Below are positions 38,532 to 49,165 of a stretch of 64,000 nt of DNA, piece by piece. Position 1 is the first letter of the stretch, and each line of letters starts with the position of its first letter. The stretch spans positions 1 to 64,000 of the forward strand of contig WNYE01000029.1 in NCBI GenBank assembly GCA_021396245.1. Reading direction: 5' to 3'. The notes under the pieces are model-generated. The model made no database searches, had not been told where the DNA came from, and saw nothing but the letters and a program-made list of their open reading frames with translations. Origin of the DNA: Sporothrix humicola (taxonomy: Eukaryota > Ascomycota > Sordariomycetes > Ophiostomatales > Ophiostomataceae). The position numbers were made by a program, and so were the translations under genes.

Positions 38532-40238
38532 TCACACTCCCATCCGCCGATACATCAGCCTCCATTCTCGATTTGTCTCGCAGCTCTTGTCTGGGCACCA
38601 ATAGACATGTTTGGTTTCTGCATCCCCTGTGATGTTCCACGAGTGCGGATTGAGCTTCCGGATCCAGTGCGGATGCCGCACATTCGGCATGCCAGACAGC
38701 AAGTTCACATACTCCAGGTGCATGCTGTTGCCCTGTCGCCGCCAGTAGACGCGGGCCCAGCAGATCCGACACTCGGCGAAGTGGTCAGAGGTCCTGCAGT
38801 CGCTGTTCAAGGCGCCTTTGAATTTTCCTCCGAAATAGGCGCGGTCGTGGTTGCAGCAGCACCGGGCGTTGCAGCTGTTTGTATGCTTGTGCCGCGGGAC
38901 TCTGTATCCAGGATCTTTTGTGTTGTGGTCGGCAAAGCATTGGCAGAATGGGGCTTGCAGCGGGCGAAAAAGATGGCCGTCGTTGATGGACATGTGCGGG
39001 CACAGAGAGGGACCAGTGGACTCAGTGTCCACCGTCCGGAGAAAGTCGCGGAACGGCTTGTTCGTTTTAAGGAGGACCAGGTCATTTTCACCCTGACTCT
39101 TGGTTTCCGTCGGGTCCGGTTCAATGTCAAAGGCACGGGTCGCCCATGTTAGGAGCATTGTGTAGTGATCGTAAGCGCTGCGGTTTTCTCGTGCGACGGC
39201 ACCGAAAGTCGGCGACAACATTGGGCGGGCTGTTGTCTCGCTGTCGAAATCGCCGGCACTCGTAGGAAAACTGTTGGTGCATCCGCGCCAGTGGCATCCT
39301 TTGGGACACGATAGCTGAGGCAGCGCCACACCCTCCACCCCGGCCTCCTTCAGACGGTTCATTTTGACGTAGTAGTCGTGCCACGAAACCTGCACGTGTG
39401 CGCACAGCCGGATCTTGCCGCGCCATCGAACGCACTTTGGAGACCCCCCGAGATATCCCAAGAACGGAACCCAAGGCCCGTTACGGTCTGTCACCGAGAA
39501 CATGCCACGGGGATGGTACTCGTCGCAGCCATAACAATACATCGTTCTCTTGAGGTCCACCAGCCGCTCGTCGAGCTGGCCGGATACCTCGAACCACCGG
39601 CAGAAATTGCACAGTGTTGATTCTGCGTTTGGGTTTGTGTTTGTGTTTTTGCTTGTATTATTGTTCGTGGCCTCTTTCGGCGCCCTTTTCTGGTTCTGGA
39701 TCCTCCGCGCCTTCTCGCCCTTGTCTGCACGCACAAGCACGCCCCATTTTGTGCGGATTTTGTTGCGCTCCACGGTGCTGCCGTGGCAGATCCAGATTTG
39801 GCGCGGATCAAAACAGTCGTCAAACGGCTGGCTGGCCCGTAGGACTATCCGCTTTGGGTCGAGGTTCGTGATCACCCCGGCAAATCGGCTGCACGTCTGC
39901 CGGACCATTTGCTGTGAAAGGAGGTCCGATTTATCGAAAATCATACACAGTATCTCCTCAGGAAGTCGGTGGAGCGGCGACTTTTCGTTGTTGCGGCGGC
40001 GGTTCACCTGCCATGCCGGTTCTGATTCCGCAGACTCGTCGAGTTCTGACTCTGTCAGGGCCCTCTTTAGTGGCCGGCGATATATGTCGTTGTCGAAGTT
40101 ATTGACGATTTTGTACTCCATTGCGTCGCGGTCGTACTTTTCGTCCAGCAGCGGTGCTGAATAGGCCCTTCTGTTCTCATTTCTAGAAGAAGAGTCTTGC
40201 AGTGTGGCAAGACCGAAAATCCGTGATATATATTCCAT
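38532..40238 (-). CDS. F-box, cysteine-rich protein (intact copy)
   Basis: A single uninterrupted 568-codon frame starts at MEYISRIFGL. Residues 89-125 form an F-box (LHRLPEEILCMIFDKSDLLS, then QTCSRFAGV), the Skp1-binding module of SCF ubiquitin ligases. C-terminal to it are Cys/His pairs that look metal-binding: C210-x2-C213 and C235-x2-C238-x3-H242. Further on are CPKGCHWRGC, CNARCCCNHD, CRICWARVYW and YWCPDKSC near the C-terminus. Residues 185-207 are Asn/Thr-rich low complexity. No WD40, LRR or Kelch substrate domain is visible, so the cysteine-rich region would be the target-binding part. By family knowledge it should be a substrate adaptor for ubiquitination. The target is unknown. It faces a degenerate paralogue at 40906 on the opposite strand, 667 bp away. 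Confidence 0.85.
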   Translation of the reverse strand: MEYISRIFGLATLQDSSSRNENRRAYSAPLLDEKYDRDAMEYKIVNNFDNDIYRRPLKRALTESELDESAESEPAWQVNRRRNNEKSPLHRLPEEILCMIFDKSDLLSQQMVRQTCSRFAGVITNLDPKRIVLRASQPFDDCFDPRQIWICHGSTVERNKIRTKWGVLVRADKGEKARRIQNQKRAPKEATNNNTSKNTNTNPNAESTLCNFCRWFEVSGQLDERLVDLKRTMYCYGCDEYHPRGMFSVTDRNGPWVPFLGYLGGSPKCVRWRGKIRLCAHVQVSWHDYYVKMNRLKEAGVEGVALPQLSCPKGCHWRGCTNSFPTSAGDFDSETTARPMLSPTFGAVARENRSAYDHYTMLLTWATRAFDIEPDPTETKSQGENDLVLLKTNKPFRDFLRTVDTESTGPSLCPHMSINDGHLFRPLQAPFCQCFADHNTKDPGYRVPRHKHTNSCNARCCCNHDRAYFGGKFKGALNSDCRTSDHFAECRICWARVYWRRQGNSMHLEYVNLLSGMPNVRHPHWIRKLNPHSWNITGDAETKHVYWCPDKSCETNREWRLMYRRMGV

Positions 40239-40905
40239 CGTGGTGTTTTGTATTTGTGTCGAGGGTTTTGTTCGTGTTGATATTAATAAAATGAAGAAAG
40301 AGGATGCACAACAGAAAACAGAACCCCATCGAGAATGGGAATGTTTGCCCTTTATGAGAGCACAAAAATAAAGTTCAGATTAGATAATAATCAGACCCTG
40401 TTCAGGGCCTTGCATAAAGAGCATGTGTGCAATGGCATGAGTAAGGATTAGGGTCCAGTCGTTTTGTACCGTGACGAAGTAGTGTAAAAGGAGATACAAA
40501 GCAGTAGTGCTGGGCTTACACACTACATTGGCCGGCCTCAACCTTAACGGGACCGGCCGTGAACTACCACAACAACGAATGAAATCTTTCATTTAATCGT
40601 GAATTCAGTGTAAATATATGAAAAGGTATTAAATGAACTAGCTCCTGTAGAGTCATTAGTGATGTAGTTGTGTGTTGCCGGTTCTATGACGCCCTTAATC
40701 TTCAAATTTTCACATCCGAACTGATGGTTTGCGTAATCACCATTTAGTCTGTTTTTTTATTTTGTGCTGATACATTGGACGGATACTGTCTATTTATCGG
40801 CTTGTTACTCTGTAATCTGACCTCCTTCTTCTGTTACCTCTTTCCATTTTCCTCGGGCAACAGCCACCGGACGAAAAACGGCCGCCCCATCAAACGCCAC
40901 CCAAG
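40239..40905. promoter_or_regulatory. Shared divergent promoter of the F-box pair
   Basis: These 667 bp separate the start codons of the two divergently oriented F-box copies and must hold both promoters. Near 40531-40560 a GC-rich inverted motif (GGCCGG ... CCGGCC) encloses AACGGGACCGGCCG. The reverse complement of that 14-mer occurs again at 55732-55745. I find no unambiguous TATA box assignment. Confidence 0.4.
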
Positions 40906-42636
40906 ATGCAATTTTTATCAAAGATTTTTGGTTAATTATCACGGGATGCTGATCAGACCTCCATCACAACGTCGGCAACCGAGAGTATTGAAACTGATAC
41001 GGACTCCGACATCACCATCGTCGATAGAATCGACAAGACTGACGATGAGGCTGACGACACAGTTGAGGACGGACGTTGTGACAACAGTGATGGCAAAGAC
41101 TGCGAAGGTGACGAAAACTACGATGAAAATGACGACAATATATACAGCCGGCCTCTGAAGAGAGCACTGACAGCCGCCGAGCGCAACGAGCCCACAGAGC
41201 CGCAGTGGCGCGAAAACAGACGGCGCAACAAGAGCGAGTCGGCCCTCTACAACATGCCCACAGACATCCTGTGTCGAATTTTTGACAAGACGGACTTTCT
41301 GTCGCAACAAATGATCCGTCACACGTGCAGCCGCTTTTCCGGAGTCGTCTCATACGACCTCGACCCGGAAACGGCGAAACAGCGCACCGCCGAGCCGTTT
41401 GACGCGACCTTTGGTGATCGGCAGGTGTGGCCCAGCCACGGAACACTGGACGAGCGCGAGGCCATCCGCCGCGACTGGGCCGGCCATGTTCGGTGTGATC
41501 ACAGGATAAGAAAGGAAAGAAGAGAGAAGGGAGAGAAGGGAGGCGAAAAAGAACTGTGTGGAGACTGTCACTGGTTTGAGGCATCGGGACAACTGGACAG
41601 CCGCCTGCTGGACCTGGCGGCCCCCAAGTTCTGCATCCCGTGCGGCGAGGAGCACCGGCGCGGAATGTTCTCGGCCCAAGATAGAAAAAGGACGCGATTC
41701 ACGGCACGGTGTATCGGGCGGCGCGGCCGGGTCCGGCTGTGTGCCCACGTGGACCTGTCGTGGAACGAGTACCAAGACAAAATGTATCGCGTCCGGAGGC
41801 ACGGAATGACCGGGATCTCGCTGCCGCACATCGCGTGTCCCGAGGGCTGCCACTGGCGCGGCTGCACAAACAGCTTCCCTTTGACGGCCGAGGATTTCAA
41901 AAATTCGCAGCTTGATCTCGACGACAAAAACAGAAAGATGCTGTCCAGGACGTGTGTTGACCAGGCCAGGAACGATCAGCGTGACAAATTTTCCGGCCGT
42001 GGAATGCTGCTGACGTGGGCGAATCGTGTGTTTGAATTTGGACCGGAGACTGAGGCATCGACGTCGACGTTGACGTCAACGTCAACCCCCACCAAGGCAA
42101 AGCCGTTTTACGACTTTGTGAAAACGGTCGACACAGCGTCCGAGGGGCCGTATCTCTGTCCCCACATGGAAATCAACGACGGCCAGCTTTTGCGTGCCAT
42201 CCAGTAGCCGTATTGCATTTGTTTTCCGGATCATAATGACGTTGACGACGACAAAGATGACCCCCCATTCAAGATCCAGCCGCACAGCCACGGACCGACC
42301 TGCCCCTGGCGCTGCCACTGTCGATACGCAGAAGACAAAATGGTCGAGGTCAACGGCGCCAATGACAACAATGGCGACCGACTGTGGGACCCGACCTACC
42401 GTGCGCACACCCATGGGGCAAGGTGCCCGGTCTGCGACGCCATTCTGTCTTGGCGGCGGCAGGGCCACATCATGCACCTCGAGTTTGTCCACCACGTCAT
42501 CCGCAAGCTGGATCCGCATTCGTGGGGCATTACCGAGGACGAGGAGTCCAAGCACGTGTACTGGTGCCCGGACAAGAACTGCAAGACGAACCACCAGTGG
42601 AAGGCCATGTACAAGCAAATGGGGGTGTGGAATTGA
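40906..42636 (+). pseudogene. F-box, cysteine-rich paralogue with two in-frame stops
   Basis: Read in one frame from MQFLSKIFG at 40906 to the TGA at 42634, this is a full-length paralogue (about 576 codons) of the F-box protein at 38532. It shares IYSRPLKRAL, the F-box NMPTDILCRIFDKTDFLSQQ, CPEGCHWRGCTNSFP, YLCPHMEINDGQ and YWCPDKNC. The frame is broken by TAA at 40933-40935 (codon 10) and TAG at 42205-42207 (codon 434), with no insertions or deletions. No intron of plausible size removes either stop. The body between the stops (41254-42204 and beyond) keeps all its cysteines. This suggests recent inactivation, sequencing error or stop readthrough. As it stands, translation could only start inside the F-box at 41254 and would end at 42207. 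Confidence 0.75.
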
Positions 42637-42950
42637 GGGCGATGCTGCTATTACTGAATCAAAGACAAAGTGGAATCCAAGTGTAGGGTGGCGGGATATG
42701 AGGAACCGGCGGCACAGGATTTATGAATTAAGACAACGGTGGGCAGGTGTATGTAGAAAGTAGTAGATAAGCAATAAAAGGGTAGATAACATATGTATCA
42801 GTAGTTGATACGAATCGTGTCCGTTCTTGGGCATCGATGACGACACGTTTTGGTGTAATGATATTTGAAGAGAGTGTGAGCACTCTGAAGCATGTGAAGA
42901 TGACAGAAAAGGAGTCTTATCTAAGGGTAAGAACCCCTCATGTTCTCCTT
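42637..42950. other. Intergenic DNA
   Basis: This is 3' flank of the F-box paralogue. I see no gene or repeat. Confidence 0.5.
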
Positions 42951-43250
42951 CCTTTTCGTTTACTCCTTCCTTCTTCCGTGCTTCTTCCTTCTTCCGTGCT
43001 TCTTCCTTCTTCCACGCTCCTTCCTTCTTCTGCGCTCCTTCTTTTTTCCGCGGGCCTTCCTTCTCACGAGCTCCTTCCTTCTCACGAGCTCCATCCTTCT
43101 CCCGTGCACTTTCTTTTTCTTGTACTTTTTCTTTCTCTCGTGCTCTTTCCTTGTTCCGTGCCCCTCCCCTTTTTTGTGCCCGTCCCTTTTTGAGCCCCTT
43201 TCCCTTTTGCGCTCCAGTTTCGTCCTACTTTGGAAACCGTGTATCACTCC
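42951..43250. repeat. 18-bp pyrimidine-rich minisatellite
   Basis: About 16 degenerate units of an 18-bp repeat, TTCTTCCGTGCTTCTTCC in the clearest units near 42968-43005, become more diverged towards 43250. The minus strand is open across the array and would encode repeats of GRRKKH and similar Lys/Arg/Glu-rich units (frame 42960-43292). Because the unit length is a multiple of three, an open frame is expected, and I do not call it a gene. Confidence 0.7.
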
Positions 43251-43473
43251 GTCGCTCTTTCCTTGTTTTTTATTTTCTTTTATTCGTACCACGTACTAAA
43301 CAGCCTTACTATTCTATCTCTCTTTCCAAGTTTGGAAACCTCAGGCCGTAGGTACAGAAATCAACATTAGTCAGCAGACCACCACATTTTGACATCTCCA
43401 TCATCTCGATCACCACCTCGATAAAACCAAGAAGATATCAAATAGCCCCCCCTTATCGACACCAACAGGCAAC

Positions 43474-45171
43474 TCACTGCAGATCGCGTACAGCAGACGA
43501 CGCTGGCTTACCCTGGCCGCCATGTTCCATCTCGATGCCCTCGCCCTCAAGTCCGCTCTCTTTGACGCCAGCGACGGCGACCTCGCCAATGTCGACGGCG
43601 TCGGGCCTGTCAAAGAACTTGGCAATCTCCTCCATGGGGGTGTAGCGGGTCTCAATAACGAAAGCCCAGATGACCCAGATCTCAAAGGTGATAAACACAC
43701 AATAAACAATGTAATACTTCCAGTGGATGGCGTCGAGGGCAATGCCGTTGATGTATTGATTAAAGAAGAGGGCGAGACAAATGCAAAAGTTGAGCCAGGT
43801 GTAGCCCTTGGCACGGAGGCCGTAGGGCAGGATCTCGGTCGTGTAGTTGGTGATGATGCCGGACTTGATGCCGTAGGCGATGGTGTACAGATACGTAAAG
43901 AGAATAAAGGCATAAGCTGACCCCTTGTTGGGCGAAATGTCGTAGCGGGCCGAGATGATGGTCCAGGGCACAAAGGTGACGAGCGTGCCGACGGTCGACG
44001 CGAGGTAGAGCGGGCGGCGGCCGTACAGGTCGGCGACAAACGACAGACCGATATTCACGACGAGGCCGAGCGTGTTCATGCCAGCATTGACGCCGAGCTG
44101 TGTCTGCGTGTTCGTGATGCCAACGGCGTCCATCACGTAGGTAAGACTAAGCACAACATTAGTACGGATCCATGTGTTATCCGTTGGTCCTGGGAAAGAA
44201 GGTAGGAACAGGTTCACCAGGGAAAAACTCACTAATAACTGATCAGTCCATTCCCTGACCATTGGCTGAAGTAGGCGAGCGCCGTGATGATGCCGATGCG
44301 CTTGCGGTTGCCGGGCGTGCGCACGAAATCGACCCACGACGTCTGGTTGGCCTCCTTGTCGAGGGCGATGGCCACTTTAATCTCGGAGAACTCGAGCTGC
44401 ACAAACTCGTCGGCGGCGTCGTCCTCGGCGTGGTAGTGCACGAGGATGTCGCGGGCCTCGTCGAGGCGGCCCTTATTGATGAGCCAACGCGGGCTTTCGG
44501 GCATCCAGTAGAGCGTCCCCAAAATCACCAACGTACAAATGCCCTGCAGCAGACTCGGCAGGCGCCAGGCCCAGTCGCTCTTGATTTGCAGCGTGCCGTA
44601 GGTGACCCAGCTCGCAATAAAGGCGCCCGACTGGTACGACGAGGCGCTCAGCGTCACGAGAACGGCGCGGTCCTGCGGGTGCGCAATCTCGGCAATCAGC
44701 AGCGGCGCGGCGCCCATGACGAGCGTGTTACCAAACCCAAGAACGAGTCTAGCGGCAATGAACATGCCAAAGTTCTGCGCGCCCGACTGCAGGCCGATCG
44801 CCAGCACCATGATCAGGCAGCCCACCAGCAGGCCCATCTTGCGGCCGTACCAGTCGACAATGTACGGCACGGGCAGCTGGCCGACGATCGACCCCAAACT
44901 CATCGAGGCATTGAACAGTCCCAGCAGCGAGGTGCGGGTGCCCGAAAAAGTTCTGCCAGTACGACAGCGTCTGCAGGCCGTTCATCATGGAGCCGTCAAA
45001 GCCGTTGGCCGTGTTGGTGGCAATCAGGACGACGCAAAAGACGTAGAGCCGGCGCATGTTGGGCCGCCGGTACCAGACGGCGCGCGGGAACTCGCGGTTG
45101 GCAAAGAAAAAATGGCCCTTTTGTGGCTTCTCGGGCGCGGCCACCGCCGAGGGCGCCACGTGGATGCCCAT
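43474..45171 (-). pseudogene. MFS sugar transporter with one-base frameshift
   Basis: The reconstructed exons are 45171-44233 and 44146-43474. The intron at 44147-44232 (86 nt, GTGAGT donor, TACTAAT branch site and TTAG acceptor on the minus strand) restores YYLTYVMDAVGIT. Sugar-porter signatures are VDWYGRKMGLLVG in the loop 2-3, YWMPESPRWLINKGR after helix 6 and DLYGRRPLYLAS in the loop 8-9. The N-terminus is cytosolic, and the gene should encode about 12 membrane helices for proton-driven sugar uptake. Near 44940-44950, next to an A5/C3 run, one extra base shifts the frame between WQNFFG and RTSLLGLFNAS, so the gene as given is broken. A homopolymer sequencing error is as likely as true loss. 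It is divergent from the GH43 gene at 46225, which suggests co-regulation and a xylo- or arabino-oligosaccharide substrate (inference). Confidence 0.8.
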
Positions 45172-46224
45172 GATGGTGGGAGAAGAAAAGAAGAAAAAAA
45201 AAAGTGTGAGTTTAGGGTATATGGAGTGTATATGGAGTGAATATCGAGTGAAGTTATTAATTAATTTCGTGACAGGATTGATGATCAACGTTGTTGACAA
45301 AATCAAAACAACTTGGTGTCAGCCTTGAATATATGCATCTTGGCTTGCACGCTTCCCGACTTACACGCCTCTTGGCGGTGGCTTAATGTGGGGTGGCAAT
45401 TAGGTGATGATCTAGTGCCGTAATCCGGGGTTGTGGGGAAAGTGTCGGGAGTGGCCTTCGTGGCGCCGCCACAGATTTTCCACGTTCATCTGTTGATTTT
45501 GTCGACTTTTGGAATGGTTTATTTAGGCTAAATGGCAATGCAGATGTGAGTACGACGTAGCCCTACCAGCTTGGATTGACTGCGGGGATAGAGGAAGAAG
45601 CTGGGCTGATTGAATCTGTTGACTTGTCGGGCTCCGGAGTATATGCGGACTATGTCTTGACCGTAGGCGTTGTTGACGATTGTTAACTCAATTCTAGAGA
45701 TACCTGCATTTAGGCTAAAGACAGAGGACAGCAGTCAGGATCAGAAGATTTCGAGTCCAGTATTGTTATCAAGGGTTGGGTATTTTTCGCGAATGCCGGG
45801 AATCACCCGTTTAGTGCGGAGAACGATACATCGCGCGATCCTGCACGGTTCTCCTCACAGACGACGTACGTGGCCATGTGAAAAGTAAAAGAGAAAAGGA
45901 ATCAGGGGAATCTGACCCCGCAGCGGCCTAACCACGTTCTTGGATAAAAAAGAAAAGAAAGAAACAAGACAGGCAAGAGATCGAGCACGCATCTCGGTTC
46001 GGAAGACGGAACAGGTCTGGGCAATCTATTGTTGACATTCGTATACCGTCAGAACGTGTCAGCAATTTTTGTTGATTGAATTTAACATTGGATTTCAATA
46101 TTGGGCCTTCCGTTCATATTTGAATGCTGCGTTTGCACGACATTTAAGTCAGACTGTTTACAGTCATACACAGCACATAGACAGCATCAACAGCATCAAC
46201 AACATCAGCCACACATCCCGCACA
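45172..46224. promoter_or_regulatory. Divergent promoter, sugar transporter / GH43
   Basis: This 1.05-kb region lies between two start codons that face away from each other. At 45628-45648 it has three CGG triplets (CGG N4 CGG N8 CGG), the half-site type bound by Zn2Cys6 regulators. A CGG N7 CGG pair lies in the other divergent promoter at 53663-53675. The GH43 leader just before 46225 is CAACAGCATCAACA-rich. The regulatory role is inferred. Confidence 0.35.
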
Positions 46225-47887
46225 ATGCCGGCCATCAACCCAATTATTCCGGGCTTCTCGCCGGACCCGTCGATGGTCAAGGTTGGCGAGTGGTTCTTTC
46301 TCGTCAACTCGACCTTCCACATGTTTCCGGGCCTACCCATCTATGCGTCCAAGGATCTTGTCTCGTGGAAGCAGATTGGTGAGTCTGAGTTTGTGGGCTG
46401 TTTATTTGAATTTACACCCCTCTAATCTCGCAGGAAACGCCATCCACCGGCAGAGCCAGCTGAGCCTGCGCAAGGCCGACACGCGGCTCAATCCGCTGTA
46501 CGACTCTGATAAACCCGCTCAAGTCACAGAGGTCATGGCCGTTACGGGCGGCCTGTACGCGCCGACGATCCGCCACAACAAGGGCACGTTCTACGTCGTG
46601 TGCACCAACGTCGTTCACCACGATCAGGAGCCCCTAGACACGACGGAAAACTTCATCGTGTCCACGCAGGACATTTGGGCGGGCACGTGGTCTGATCCCG
46701 TCTACTTTGAGTTCAGCGGCATCGACCCCAGCCTGTTTTTCGACGACGACGGCAAGGTCTACGTCCAGGGCTCGGCCGCGCCCGGGCCGTACACGACCAT
46801 CAAGCAGATCCAGATCGACTTGGCCACGGGCGCCGCGCTGTCGGAAGAACGGCTGCTGTGGAAAGGCACGGGCGGCATCTACCCGGAAGGGCCGCACATG
46901 TACAAGAACAAGCGTAACGGCCGCTACTACCTCCTGATTTCCGAGGGCGGCACCCACGAGGGGCACATGATCACCATGGCGCGGTCTCCTGAGGGGGCCA
47001 TCTGGGGGCCCTACGAGGCCTGCCCGCACAACCCCATCCTCACGGCCAAGGGCACCGACGCGTACATTCGCTACACGGGCCACTGCGATGTGCTCGAGGA
47101 CGACAATGGCCAGTGGTGGGGCGTGTGTCTGGGCGTGCGCAAAGACGCCGGCGGCCGCTTCATCATGGGCCGCGAGACGTTTCTGACGAGAGGGAAGTGG
47201 GACGAAAACGGCGACTGGCTGACGCTGGAGCGAGTCGAAGAGAATCCGGCTGGTTTGGCGGCGGGCGAGCCTCTGTCGGACTCTATGTCGAACATCGACT
47301 TTCTATATATCCGCGATGCGTTCCTGGACAACTACCAGCTCAGCGAGGACGGTTCGGCCGTGACGCTGACAGCCACGCCCGTTGACCTTTCAGAGCCGCA
47401 CACGTCGCCGACCTTTGTTGGAAAACGGCAGCGATTGCTCAAGGGCCAGTCCACTGTAGCCCTCCCCGACCTGACGCCCGAAACACTGGTGAAATGGTCA
47501 GCGGCCGGCCTCAAGTGCGGCCTTGCCATATTCAAAGACGAGCACCGCTACACGCGCATCTTTGTCGATGCTGGTGAAAGTGGAAAGCCCAGCTTCGTTT
47601 TTGAACTCGTCAATAACGCTCAAAAGATTTCTCGCAGTTCACGTCATGATCTCCCGCAAGGCTCCAACAAACTGTCCCTCCGCATTGCTTACACGGAGCA
47701 GGAGTACTGCTTGGAATATTCGGCCCGGTCGGCATCAGACGACTCGAATACGGCATGGACACTGCTTGACAGCGTCGACACGCTGCACCTGACTGACCCT
47801 GACTTTGTTGGGCCAGTCATTGGTGTCTTTGCAACAACATCGTCAGGCAACATCGACATATCTCTCACAGGGCTGTCCATAGAATAA
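46225..47887 (+). CDS. GH43 beta-xylosidase/alpha-arabinofuranosidase, intracellular
   Basis: The exons are 46225-46378 and 46434-47887, with a 55-nt intron at 46379-46433 (GTGAGT ... CGCAG), giving 535 residues. The start follows a CACAATGCC context. The five-bladed beta-propeller catalytic residues of family 43 are all visible: D14 in PGFSPDPSM (base), D149 in GIDPSLFFDDDG (pKa modulator) and E203 in YPEGPHMYK (acid). From about residue 340 the chain changes to a beta-sandwich-like domain, as in the C-terminal domain of fungal GH43 xylosidases. It would release xylose or arabinose from the non-reducing end of oligosaccharides. There is no signal peptide, so it is predicted cytosolic, which suits the adjacent divergent transporter. 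Xylosidase versus arabinosidase specificity cannot be told from sequence alone. Confidence 0.92.
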
Positions 47888-49043
47888 AAATAGAATTCGG
47901 CCAATAAAACTGCTGTGTTTTGTCCCTTAATTAGCTATACATGTCTAAGAGTGCTAGGGTGGTACATTGTTGTTTGCATGGTTTGCATGAGATGTATTAG
48001 TAAATATTTGGACATTTATACTGGCGCTTCCGTTGCTAGACAGGCCCAGTGACGCGTTTTCAGACGTGCTTTCATGCTTTTGGATTAAGAGAATTAAGAG
48101 ACAGGGGTTCTTGGTACGTTCTACTTTCATCATGGATATTCTTATTTTCATTTTCACTACGTATGAGAGTTGCAAACGATTATATTGTCCAACAGGAAGG
48201 TCCATGGCCAGATGGTACCCTGATTTGCTTGGTCGCCGCTTATGAACGAAATAAAAAAGCTTCTTTGAGAGTGATTTTCGATATGTTATCTGTTATTTTG
48301 TTTTGTCAGATTTGTTCTTGACACGCCTCTCGTCGCCGTGACAAGAGTTGTTTCTTGACAAGAGGCAAATCTTTGGAGCTGTGTCAAGCGCGGCAGCAGG
48401 AAAATGATGTCGAGAACACAGGAGCGAGCCTAGCTTACCGTGATTTACAGTGCGGCGCAGTAGCAAATCCCCAGCAGCCTGTGAGAGATAGAGAATGGCC
48501 GGATGAATGCGGCCGTGCCCTACCATTAACCACGGCAATACAGACACCGTTGTTGGTTAGGACCTTGGTGCAAAATAGACGTACCGCGCGCATGCTTGAG
48601 AGGCCGAGAAAAATCCAATCTAGACTAAATAAGAGACATCCTCCTTGAGTTTACGTCTCTGTAATTTCTAAATTTAAGATGCTATTAAATGTTTTGCATC
48701 TTTGTTGCATCTTTGATAAATTGACCACGCGGCAGACGGTCCGCAGAGTTTGGAGTCTTTTGTTATTACTTTGTCTTGATTCGTTGTCGACACGCCCGGA
48801 TTGGAATGAATGACACAGTTTGCGCGCAGAGTGTAAAGCGTAAATAGGCAGCATCATGGCTCTAAACTTCCTACTATGCTTGCTGCTTGGCATTCTCGAA
48901 GCCAGTTGTTGGGAGCTCACCCTAGTCGAAGTCAACAATATTGACTTCCATTGGTATCCTTACATCTCAACATAAGGACCTCAAGTATGCAGCCTTAGAC
49001 AGACTATGGGAGTACAAGGCTGCCAGCCGATTGGCTGAAAAGT

Positions 49044-49140
49044 TATCTCATACGAGGTATGAGATAGAAAATGAGATAGGTATGAGAAGGGGGCTATCTC
49101 ATACGCGGTATGAAATAAGGAATGAGATACGAATGAGATA
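49044..49140. repeat. Array of TATCTCATAC / GTATGAGATA inverted repeats
   Basis: TATCTCATAC and GTATGAGATA form perfect 10-bp arms around a GAG spacer at 49044-49066. A second copy at 49095-49117 (spacer GCG) has one mismatch. Partial arms (GGTATGAGA and AATGAGATA) lie between and after them. The array could be remnants of a MITE end or a dyad protein-binding site. Confidence 0.6.
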
Positions 49141-49146
49141 AGCTAG

Positions 49147-49165
49147 ATATATATATATATATATA
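49147..49165. repeat. (AT)n microsatellite
   Basis: About nine AT units lie immediately after the inverted-repeat array. Confidence 0.85.

Noticed and set aside
38457..39152. 231-codon plus-strand frame antisense to the F-box gene
   Set aside because: It is a shadow of the strongly coding minus strand; the F-box and Cys motifs are all on that strand.
42960..43292. Lys/Arg/Glu-rich 110-codon frame on the minus strand
   Set aside because: It is explained by an 18-bp minisatellite whose unit length is a multiple of three.
44262..45173. 303-codon plus-strand frame across the sugar transporter
   Set aside because: It is an antisense shadow of GC-rich coding DNA. The minus strand gives clear MFS motifs.
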